Source of the DNA: Bacillota bacterium
GTDB lineage: Bacteria; Bacillota; Bacilli; Alicyclobacillales; SLC66
Length of the DNA stretch: 6,080 nucleotides
Assembly (NCBI GenBank): GCA_021797415.1
Contig: JAJZZT010000362.1
Span: forward strand, 1-6,080
Direction of reading: 5' to 3'
Shown: positions 1 through 4,429 of the stretch, piece after piece
How the letters are laid out: every line of letters starts with the position of its first letter
How positions within the stretch are numbered: the stretch's first letter is position 1
The notes under the pieces: generated by a model
The model's database searches: none
Seen by the model: only the letters and a program-made list of their open reading frames with translations
Told to the model about the DNA's origin: nothing
Program-made: the position numbers and the translations under genes

Positions 1-571
1 GGCCTGTGCCCAGTTGCAAAAGACTCCCTTCGCCGATCCGGCGGACAGGGATGCGCCGTTCGCCGGCAGCGCGCACGAGCGCCGCCGTGCTTGGTCCAAA
101 CGCAGTGTTCTCCTTGATCCGGCGCGCTTGCAATAGCCGGTCGGACAATGGGTACGGCCGGCCGAAAATGGCCGCCTCCACAAATTCGACCGCCACCTGC
201 AGCATAAAACGCGCAACAGTCTCCGCCTCAAATTCGATGATCACATCGTACAGATTGGGCGATCCGGCGTTGCGCGTTTTTCCGAAATTCGCCTTCAGTC
301 CAATGCTCGTCATCAGTTCCAGCGCCACATGTTCGACGATATGGCCGACGTACGTCCCGCCGTACAGGCGTTCGACAAAGCCGCCCGGACGGCCCATGGC
401 GCAGTAATGATCGTAAAGTCCGGGGCATTCATAAAGCAACCGTTCGGTGAGACCCGGGAATTCATAGCTTTCGGTCCCCGTGAAGGCTTCCAGATCCAGT
501 CTCATGATGAGCACAGGCTTGCGGATGTAGATATTCGGACCCTCAATCGTCCGCATCCGAACGATCTTCAC
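1..571 (-). CDS. cphA: Cyanophycin synthetase, N-terminal part (cut by window edge)
   Basis: Cyanophycin synthetase polymerises aspartate and arginine into multi-L-arginyl-poly-L-aspartate, an insoluble cytoplasmic nitrogen reserve, using ATP. About 190 residues are visible. The start reads MKIVRMRTIEGPNIY, followed by VLIMRLDLE, YGGTYVGHIVEHVALEL and FGKTRN. These match the N-terminal domain of CphA1-type synthetases (first ~160 residues). The window ends in EGSLLQLGTG, which corresponds to the start of the ATP-grasp domain. The Mur-ligase-like C-terminal domain lies outside the window. The start is GTG at 571, sharing GTGA with the cyanophycinase stop, with AGGGAG 9 nt upstream. The gene is therefore coupled to the degrading enzyme encoded just before it. 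Having polymerase and hydrolase together supports both assignments. A CphA2-type enzyme cannot be excluded without the rest of the gene. Confidence 0.93.
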   Translation of the reverse strand, partial: MKIVRMRTIEGPNIYIRKPVLIMRLDLEAFTGTESYEFPGLTERLLYECPGLYDHYCAMGRPGGFVERLYGGTYVGHIVEHVALELMTSIGLKANFGKTRNAGSPNLYDVIIEFEAETVARFMLQVAVEFVEAAIFGRPYPLSDRLLQARRIKENTAFGPSTAALVRAAGERRIPVRRIGEGSLLQLGTG

Positions 572-1392
572 TCTTGTCCACTCCCTGTCTGTTTTCCTGT
601 GATCTGCGCGCGCGCGCGCAAATCAAAGCGGTATTGGGCAGGCAGAATATGCAGTTTGACACCGCACAACACCATGGCGTCATTGTGGCGCAACTCTGCC
701 AGATTCGAGTACGACAGCGCGCCTGCATCCACCACGGAGACCGCTCCGCGACCGATCACTGCAAACTCGTTGTCCCGCACAATCACGGCGGTGTCCTCAT
801 CAATGCCAAGACCAAGATGATGCGGATACTGGGCAACCGCGCTCAACAACCGCCCCAATCGCCCCCTCTGGGCAAAGTGTTGGTCAATCACCACGCCGTC
901 GATGAACTCCATGCCGGGAGCCATTTGCACAATCCCCAGTCGCGGATTGGTTTCCGCCGCCCCCTTCACGATCATGGTGCTGCTCATCATCGACGCTCCC
1001 GCACTCGTGCCTGCCAGCGTGAGCCCCCGTTCATGCGCCGTATGCAAGGCGGCGTCCATCTGCGTGCCACCGAGCAACTCCGTGATGCGAATCTGCTCGC
1101 CGCCCGTGAAAAAGACACCGGAGGCCTCCTCCACCGCCTTGCACGCGCTGCTCCGATTGGCCGCCGAACGAGTCGACACGTCAAACGTCCGTACGTCTGT
1201 CACTCCGATGCGTTCAAACACATCGATATACTCCGCACCGACTTCAAGCGGCGTTTCGGTCGCCACCGTGACGACGACGATTCTGGCCTTCTCACCGCCC
1301 GCCAGTTGGACGAACTCCCGCAGTATCTTCATTTCTCCCGTCTTGTCTTCCGCTCCGCCAATAATGACGAGCGCTCCAGGGCCGCTTTTCAT
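568..1392 (-). CDS. cphB: Cyanophycinase (CphB, peptidase family S51)
   Basis: Exopeptidase that releases beta-Asp-Arg dipeptides from cyanophycin, in the cytoplasm. Counting from the ATG at 1392, the 274-residue protein has an N-terminal VIIGGAEDKTG motif, TGGEQ at 96-100 (substrate-binding loop), and the nucleophile elbow GTSAGAS with Ser130. His172 (in DQHF) and Glu199 (in GIDED) have the same spacing as Ser132/His174/Glu201, as I recall them for the Synechocystis enzyme. Length is normal for the family. A GTG one codon upstream (1395) is an alternative start. ATG is preferred because the G-rich Shine-Dalgarno lies 6 nt from it but only 3 nt from the GTG. The end overlaps cphA by 4 bp. A perfect (GC)7 tract lies near the 3' end (606-619). 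The sspF terminator separates this pair from upstream genes, so it probably has its own promoter, but I see no convincing one in the ~46 bp available. Confidence 0.94.
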   Translation of the reverse strand: MKSGPGALVIIGGAEDKTGEMKILREFVQLAGGEKARIVVVTVATETPLEVGAEYIDVFERIGVTDVRTFDVSTRSAANRSSACKAVEEASGVFFTGGEQIRITELLGGTQMDAALHTAHERGLTLAGTSAGASMMSSTMIVKGAAETNPRLGIVQMAPGMEFIDGVVIDQHFAQRGRLGRLLSAVAQYPHHLGLGIDEDTAVIVRDNEFAVIGRGAVSVVDAGALSYSNLAELRHNDAMVLCGVKLHILPAQYRFDLRARAQITGKQTGSGQE

Positions 1393-1438
1393 CACTCGCC
1401 CCCCGCTATGAATATCCTGCTTATGGCCAAGCCCGAGA

Positions 1439-1473
1439 CAAAAGGCGGCCCATGTTGCTTCAGCCGCCTTTTG
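1439..1473 (-). terminator. Rho-independent terminator after sspF
   Basis: An 11-bp perfect stem (1439-1449 with 1463-1473) closes a 13-nt loop, and read on the minus strand it ends in TTTTGTCTC. It begins 22 nt past the sspF stop codon. A-tracts on both sides mean it could also act on plus-strand transcripts. It isolates the spore-protein gene from the cyanophycin genes. Confidence 0.85.
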
Positions 1474-1494
1474 GGTCGCCCTTTCCCAAACGTG

Positions 1495-1677
1495 TTACGG
1501 GCGTTCGCGCTGCACCAGCGACGCCTCGGCGATCTCGATCGCGCGTTTCACCATGTTCCCCGCATCGCGTGTCGTGATTCCACCCCAGCCATCGCGTTGC
1601 AGCGTTGGAAAGAAGCCGAGTTCCTTGGCGAGTTCGTACTTGAACTGCTCGGACATCACTCCGCGTCGTCGCGCCAC
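1495..1677 (-). CDS. sspF: Small acid-soluble spore protein, SspF type
   Basis: Small DNA-binding protein of the alpha/beta SASP group, expected in the forespore, where such proteins coat and protect spore DNA. The 60-residue product begins [20 protein letters not shown] and contains [22 protein letters not shown]. This aligns closely with B. subtilis SspF along its whole length ([27 protein letters not shown]). Start GTG at 1677, with an AAAGGGG Shine-Dalgarno 8 nt upstream. It is monocistronic in appearance: terminators lie on both sides (1439-1473 and 1795-1824) and a sporulation-type promoter candidate lies at 1714-1742. Position directly downstream of veg is as in B. subtilis. Confidence 0.95.
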   Translation of the reverse strand: MARRRGVMSEQFKYELAKELGFFPTLQRDGWGGITTRDAGNMVKRAIEIAEASLVQRERP

Positions 1678-1713
1678 GTGAACAACCCCTTTCGAGAAAT
1701 TGCGTCCATCCCG

Positions 1714-1742
1714 TATATTTCCCCAACAGATGATGTCTATCC
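1714..1742 (-). promoter_or_regulatory. Candidate forespore (sigma-G/F-like) promoter for sspF
   Basis: On the minus strand GGATA (1738-1742) and AAATATA (1714-1720) are separated by 17 nt. This resembles the sigma-G pattern GCATR – 17/18 – CATWNTA (4 of 5 and 4 of 6 matches). The predicted transcript would start about 30 nt before the sspF GTG. The match is imperfect. It is supported mainly by the gene's expected forespore expression and by the terminator just upstream. Confidence 0.35.
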
Positions 1743-1794
1743 CGGACCGCAGAGGTTGCCCGCAAAGGAACGAAAATCCGTTTTCAAATATGCA

Positions 1795-1824
1795 AAAGGC
1801 GCCCGGATCTCTCCGGACGCCCTT
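1795..1824 (-). terminator. Terminator between veg and sspF
   Basis: A 13-bp stem (1795-1807 with 1812-1824, including two G-U pairs) with a TCTC tetraloop. On the minus strand it is followed by TTTTGC. It lies 165 bp past the veg stop, beyond the repeat hairpins, and is the likely end of the veg transcript. Confidence 0.75.
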
Positions 1825-1835
1825 CTGTATGACTG

Positions 1836-1952
1836 TCTTGAAATTATCCCGGCAGTTGTCTTCTATCTGTCGTTGTCACTCCCTTTGCCCCTGCTCAGAC
1901 ACCACTTCGCTAAACTCGCGACGAGCAAAGGGCATGACAACAACCCAGCAAA
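1836..1952 (-). repeat. Structured repeat element, copy A (after veg)
   Basis: A stem-loop element related to 4264-4369 in the same orientation. The 17-bp stem pairs 1872-1888 with 1925-1941 (two mismatches). The loop carries TCGCTAAACTCGCGACGA at 1907-1924, which can itself fold TCGC against GCGA. The stretch GTGTCTGAGCAGGGGCAAAG and the outer TTTGCTGGGT and TTTCAAGA segments are shared with the other copy. It lies in the 3' untranslated region of veg. I do not recognise it as a named RNA or repeat family. Confidence 0.7.
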
Positions 1953-1960
1953 CCTGCAGA

Positions 1961-1996
1961 CCCCTGTCGCAAAACTCGCGACGAATCGCTCAGGGG
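1961..1996 (-). repeat. Small hairpin overlapping the veg stop codon
   Basis: Arms CCCCTG (1961-1966) and CAGGGG (1991-1996) enclose TCGCAAAACTCGCGACGA at 1967-1984, a one-base variant of the loop motif of the larger element. It lies exactly 60 bp from the motif at 1907. The veg stop codon (1990-1992) lies at the edge of the upstream arm, so the last codon and stop of veg are part of the hairpin. Confidence 0.6.
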
Positions 1997-2268
1997 CTGG
2001 CAACTCCCACCCGGAACATCTCGTCATCGCGGCAGACAACCAACTCCACCGTCTCCGTCAGGATATCCGCGTAACTATACGACACCCGCTTAAATGAATT
2101 TTCAGCCTGATCCAACTTCACAACAAATACCGATGGATATGTCTCTTCCAAGACGCCCGTGCGCTCAACGGTCTTACGGCGACCGCCGTTGGCTCGAAGA
2201 ACGATCTTCTCGCCGATCAAACTTTCCAGGTTCCGTTTGATGTCGTGCAATGCGTTCTTTGCCGTCAC
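1990..2268 (-). CDS. veg: Veg protein (biofilm regulator family, DUF1021)
   Basis: Veg is a small conserved Firmicute protein. In B. subtilis it promotes biofilm matrix gene expression by countering SinR, and it is very highly transcribed. The 92-residue product contains [36 protein letters not shown] and [16 protein letters not shown], nearly identical to the B. subtilis core. Only the last ~17 residues diverge. The start chosen is GTG at 2268, giving [12 protein letters not shown], because the AGAGGTG Shine-Dalgarno (2275-2281) is 6 nt upstream and the length matches the family. A GTG at 2277 lies inside that Shine-Dalgarno region and is unlikely. Two sigma-A promoters lie upstream. A repeat hairpin begins within the last codons and includes the stop. 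Confidence 0.95.
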   Translation of the reverse strand: MTAKNALHDIKRNLESLIGEKIVLRANGGRRKTVERTGVLEETYPSVFVVKLDQAENSFKRVSYSYADILTETVELVVCRDDEMFRVGVASP

Positions 2269-2293
2269 ACACTCCACCTCTTTTCACGTCCAA

Positions 2294-2322
2294 AGTGTAC
2301 CACAACGCGATGGACGTGTCAA
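2294..2322 (-). promoter_or_regulatory. veg promoter P2 (sigma-A, extended -10)
   Basis: TTGACA (2317-2322) lies 17 nt from TACACT (2294-2299), which is preceded by TG in the extended -10 position (TGGTACACT). Transcription would start near 2287, only a few bases before the Shine-Dalgarno at 2275-2281, giving a very short leader. Confidence 0.7.
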
Positions 2323-2333
2323 ACAGGGGGTAT

Positions 2334-2363
2334 ATTATAGCAATGTATCTTTCACATTGTCAA
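2334..2363 (-). promoter_or_regulatory. veg promoter P1 (consensus sigma-A)
   Basis: Perfect -35 TTGACA (2358-2363) and perfect -10 TATAAT (2334-2339) with an 18-nt spacer, followed by an A/T-rich start region. The -35 box lies inside the perfect palindrome CACATTG-T-CAATGTG (2353-2367), which could be an operator. Strong promoters fit the known high transcription of veg in B. subtilis. Confidence 0.85.
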
Positions 2364-2397
2364 TGTGGCATTTTTGTCTGTTCTGTAGCACAACGGG

Positions 2398-2448
2398 GAG
2401 TTCTGCCCCCTTTTTGAACGGCCCCTCATTCCAGTTCAAAAAGGGGGC
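2398..2448. repeat. Hairpin repeat with 15-bp perfect stem
   Basis: A perfect inverted repeat pairs 2405-2419 with 2434-2448 (GCCCCCTTTTTGAAC and its complement) around a 14-nt loop. The minus strand of 2398-2419 matches the plus strand of 4077-4098 at 21 of 22 positions (GTTCAAAAAGGGGRCAGAAC core). It lies between yabG and the veg promoters. It lacks a U-tract after the stem, so it is not a standard terminator. Confidence 0.65.
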
Positions 2449-2471
2449 TGGTAAGACCCATGCAGTGCAAC

Positions 2472-2554
2472 GGGACATGGGATCAACCGAGTGTGAAGTG
2501 GACTTTATCCCATGTCCCCTTGGAAGCAGCCAGAAATACGGACCGAGCGTACGT
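2472..2554 (-). repeat. 83-bp repeat, copy 1 (directly after yabG)
   Basis: The minus strand matches the plus strand of 4150-4232 at 77 of 83 positions without gaps, so the two copies are inverted relative to each other. It starts at the base immediately after the yabG TAG codon. It includes a perfect 12-bp inverted repeat (2472-2483 with 2507-2518, GGGACATGGGAT arms) around a 23-nt loop. Confidence 0.8.
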
Positions 2555-3415
2555 CTAATAGCGCGAACGCGGAAGACCGATCCTGTACTTCCCCCTCGAT
2601 TCAAATCCGCCCAGGCCGTCCGTTCCCGTGATGGTCGAACGCACGACCTGGTAGATATCGAGTGTTTTCGCTATGGGTGTGTATGCGATTTTTTCGGCAA
2701 TAAAGACGGGATCGAGCGCATGAATGAGAATGCGTTGCGGAGAACTGGCAAAATTGGCTCCTGCATCGAGCAACGCCTCATAGTGGGATTGGCACGCCCC
2801 TGCAAAAATAATCAATTCATCCAGGCTGCGCTCGTACTTGCGCGCTTCCCGCACAGCTCGCGCGAAATTGTTGGAATTGCGGTAGCTCGCGAGTTCCAGG
2901 ACGTCGTCCGCGCGCTTGCGCAGCAGTCCGTCGTGCCCGGTGATGACCAGGATGTCCGGCTCGTATTCGGAGAGCAGTTCACGCATGCGCACAGGCATCT
3001 GCGACTCGTGTATATTGTACCCGACCGCGCGGATCCCGAGTTGACGATAGACGGTCAGGCACTTTTCCAGATAGGTGCCGTCTCCGTCAAGATGCAGCAC
3101 GCGGCCGGGACGTTCAAAAAAATCGTGCGGATGATGATTCTGCTCGGAACGGTAGCCCAGTTTGTCGCGTTCCACCTGGCGCCTCAACTGCACAAGGCGG
3201 ATCGCGTCCTGCTCGACCTTGGCCTGCGCCAACTGATACGACTTCCAATCCGCATCCGAGACCCGCGTCAGGTCGTCAAACGGCGCGTCCGCGATGAGAC
3301 GCACATCGAGTCCTTTGATGAGCACAGTCTTGCTGTCAGGATACACGCCGACGACGACAAAGCAGATGTCCCGGTCGTACGACTTGCGCAAGACAAGGTC
3401 TCCGACCTTCCACAT
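2555..3415 (-). CDS. yabG: Sporulation-specific protease YabG
   Basis: YabG is a mother-cell cysteine protease (peptidase family U57) that trims spore coat proteins during maturation. The 286-residue product begins MWKVGDLVLRKSYDRD, close to the 290-residue B. subtilis protein. It contains GRVLHLDGDGTYLEKCL (~104-120), DILVITGHDG with His161, FAGACQSHYEALLDAGANF with Cys208, NFASSP and IHALDPVFIAEKI. His161 and Cys208 are the likely counterparts of the reported catalytic His172 and Cys218 of the B. subtilis enzyme (from memory). The start is ATG at 3415 because GGAGG (3423-3427) is 7 nt upstream and the family begins here. The open frame extends to 3571, but that extension overlaps ykuK and has no family similarity. 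A sigma-K-like promoter lies upstream. An 83-bp repeat abuts the stop codon. Confidence 0.96.
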   Translation of the reverse strand: MWKVGDLVLRKSYDRDICFVVVGVYPDSKTVLIKGLDVRLIADAPFDDLTRVSDADWKSYQLAQAKVEQDAIRLVQLRRQVERDKLGYRSEQNHHPHDFFERPGRVLHLDGDGTYLEKCLTVYRQLGIRAVGYNIHESQMPVRMRELLSEYEPDILVITGHDGLLRKRADDVLELASYRNSNNFARAVREARKYERSLDELIIFAGACQSHYEALLDAGANFASSPQRILIHALDPVFIAEKIAYTPIAKTLDIYQVVRSTITGTDGLGGFESRGKYRIGLPRSRY

Positions 3416-3458
3416 ACCGACGCCTCCTGTCAACAGAACGATTTGCCCATGGGCACCC

Positions 3459-3486
3459 CATCCTATGACACAGAAGCCGCGGGCGT
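3459..3486 (-). promoter_or_regulatory. Candidate sigma-K-type promoter for yabG
   Basis: CATAGGATG (3459-3467, minus strand) resembles the sigma-K -10 element CATANNNTA (5 of 6 fixed positions). An AC dinucleotide (3485-3486) lies 17 nt upstream, as in the sigma-K -35. The start would lie about 35 nt before the yabG ATG. yabG of B. subtilis is transcribed by sigma-K, which supports the call, but the motif is short. Confidence 0.4.
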
Positions 3487-3503
3487 TCCTCGCAGCCGGA
3501 CGG

Positions 3504-3983
3504 TCAGGACTTGGTGAAACGGTCCGCCACTTTGCTGGCGCCAAATGAATCCGGCTTGATCTTCGTTTCATACCCGCTTTGCATCATCCAACCCACGATA
3601 TCCTTGATGAGCGTTTTGGTTTCGCCGCCCTCGCCGATATCGAGGTGGATTTCGATCGGCACTTTCAGTCCGGCGTCGCGCAGCGCCTCCTCCAGAGCCT
3701 GTACAACCTCCAGCGCCATGGCGGCCTCGCTGAAGATCCGCTGCCGGAATGCCAGCGGTTTTCGGTAGGGCCTCTTGAGAAAATAAAAGCGGGCTCCCTT
3801 GCCGACGCGATGGACGATGATGGCCGTCACGAACAGCGTGGCATAACGCGCGGACTGAGGCTGCGAATCCGCTCCCACAATCAACTTGTAAGCGGAATCC
3901 GGCATCTCCTCGCGGAACCTGCAGATATCCTCGGCCACCTGCTCCATGGACATCGGACCCTTGGTCGGGCTGACAAGCATCAT
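3504..3983 (-). CDS. YkuK-family RNase H-like protein (DUF458)
   Basis: A 159-residue protein of the DUF458 / RNase_H_like family, whose B. subtilis member is YkuK. The fold is predicted to be ribonuclease H-like, and the biological role is not established to my knowledge. Recognisable landmarks are LIVGADSQ (35-41), HLDIGEGGETKTLIKD (113-128, with the family's HLDIG...K-T), GW (131-132) and the highly conserved end KIKPDSFGASKVADRFTK (141-158). Length is close to YkuK. Start ATG at 3983 (a second ATG follows), with a weak GGTGA Shine-Dalgarno 6 nt upstream. It ends 88 bp before yabG. In B. subtilis ykuK is elsewhere on the chromosome, so its place between rsmA and yabG is lineage-specific. 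No clear promoter is visible upstream. Confidence 0.88.
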   Translation of the reverse strand: MMLVSPTKGPMSMEQVAEDICRFREEMPDSAYKLIVGADSQPQSARYATLFVTAIIVHRVGKGARFYFLKRPYRKPLAFRQRIFSEAAMALEVVQALEEALRDAGLKVPIEIHLDIGEGGETKTLIKDIVGWMMQSGYETKIKPDSFGASKVADRFTKS

Positions 3984-4076
3984 GTTGTGTCACCATCCCG
4001 CGAATCGTGTCGCTCTTTTCTCTCTGCCAAGCGTGTGGCAAACAAAACAGCGCGGGGCGCAGACTGTTTAGAGGTT

Positions 4077-4098
4077 GTTCAAAAAGGGGACAGAACTC
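4077..4098 (+). repeat. 22-nt repeat, second copy
   Basis: GTTCAAAAAGGGGACAGAAC plus TC. It matches the minus strand of 2398-2419 with one difference. The segment running on to GGCGCA also resembles 5856-5892 in the tatD 3' end (AAGGGTCGAGAACTCTGCGGCGCA), suggesting one dispersed family. Confidence 0.6.
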
Positions 4099-4120
4099 TT
4101 TGGCGCATGGCTGCGTCATC

Positions 4121-4175
4121 GCCAGAAATGCCCCCTCACGTACCCCAAAACGTACGCTCGGTCCGCATTTCTGGC
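4121..4175. repeat. Hairpin with 11-bp perfect arms
   Basis: GCCAGAAATGC (4121-4131) pairs perfectly with GCATTTCTGGC (4165-4175). Within the 33-nt loop, CGTAC and GTACG can form a second short stem. The right half belongs to the 83-bp repeat. The copy next to yabG has only this right half and so lacks the hairpin. Confidence 0.6.
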
Positions 4176-4232
4176 TGCTTCCAAGGGGACATGGGATAAC
4201 ATTCACTGCACACTCGGTTGATCCCATTTCCC
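4150..4232 (+). repeat. 83-bp repeat, copy 2
   Basis: Inverted counterpart of 2472-2554 with six substitutions and no gaps. The internal hairpin (4187-4198 with 4220-4231) is kept with one mismatch. The shared features are ACGTACGCTCGGTCCG, TTTCTGGCTGCTTCCAAGG and CACTCGGTTGATCCCAT. Confidence 0.8.
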
Positions 4233-4263
4233 ATTTGCCCTGCGCGAATCTTACCTGCCCCTA

Positions 4264-4369
4264 TCTTGAAAATGTCTTCTGCCAGCCGTCGCCATTCCCT
4301 TTGCTCCTGCTCGGACACCGCTATCGCTAAACTCGCGACGAGCAAATGGGATGGCGCCGACCCAGCAAA
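4264..4369 (-). repeat. Structured repeat element, copy B (after rsmA)
   Basis: Homologous to 1836-1952 in the same orientation. The stem pairs 4291-4304 with 4342-4355 (one mismatch, one G-U), and the loop motif TCGCTAAACTCGCGACGA at 4324-4341 is identical to that of copy A. The T-A pair at 1876/1937 in copy A is a C-G pair here (4292/4354), which suggests the base pairing is maintained. Confidence 0.7.
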
Positions 4370-4383
4370 TTTTCATCCTGCCG

Positions 4384-4404
4384 ATGGCGGCGCGCCGGCG
4401 CCAT
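4384..4404 (-). repeat. GC-rich hairpin downstream of rsmA
   Basis: ATGGCG (4384-4389) pairs with CGCCAT (4399-4404), with further G/C pairing possible inside. It lies 25 nt past the rsmA stop and has no U-tract on the minus strand, so a factor-independent terminator role is doubtful. Confidence 0.4.
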
Positions 4405-4429
4405 GGGGGTCTATTTTGAACAGGCTCTG

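Larger units (their letters stand above)
4070..4428. repeat. MITE-like composite bounded by imperfect inverted repeats
   Basis: AGAGGTTGTTCAAAA (4070-4084) and the complement of 4414-4428, AGAGCCTGTTCAAAA, match at 13 of 15 positions and face inwards, enclosing ~360 bp without coding capacity. The right boundary ends one nucleotide after the rsmA stop codon. This is compatible with a non-autonomous mobile element carrying the nested repeats. I see no transposase and no convincing target duplication, so mobility is inference. Confidence 0.45.
3984..4429. other. Gene-free 446-bp region filled with repeats
   Basis: The stretch between ykuK and rsmA shows no plausible gene on either strand. From 3984 to 4069 I see nothing recognisable. 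From 4070 to 4428 it is a mosaic: an inverted-repeat boundary (4070-4084), a 22-nt repeat (4077-4098), an 83-bp repeat (4150-4232), a structured element (4264-4369), a GC-rich hairpin (4384-4404) and a second boundary (4414-4428). Short frames here read similar peptides in both repeat sites only because the DNA is repeated. Confidence 0.75.

Noticed and set aside
1396..1438. Promoter for the cyanophycin genes.
   Set aside because: GATATT and TTGTCT elements are present but the 19-nt spacing and weak matches do not support a call. No sporulation-sigma motif fits well either.
1907..1984. Regularly spaced motif as a possible CRISPR fragment.
   Set aside because: There are only two units at this site. 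The intervening sequence is part of conserved stems shared with another locus, and no cas gene is present.
574..2097. Plus-strand open frame of 507 codons opposite the cyanophycinase, sspF and veg.
   Set aside because: It is a shadow of well-identified minus-strand genes in GC-rich sequence. It crosses two terminators and intergenic repeats, and its translation has no family resemblance.
2335..2604. Small minus-strand frame whose peptide resembles one read on the plus strand near 4140-4290.
   Set aside because: The similarity comes from the inverted 83-bp DNA repeat. The frames overlap yabG and promoters and have no ribosome binding site.
2159..3517. Plus-strand open frame of 452 codons opposite yabG.
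   Set aside because: It is antisense to a full-length, clearly recognised yabG and includes the veg promoter region and repeats. No family features are visible.
3416..3571. Upstream extension of the yabG frame (52 extra residues).
   Set aside because: The family starts at MWKVGDL, a good Shine-Dalgarno precedes that ATG, and the extension overlaps ykuK.
4384..4404. GC-rich hairpin as the rsmA terminator.
   Set aside because: No U-tract follows on the minus strand, so it is listed only as a hairpin.
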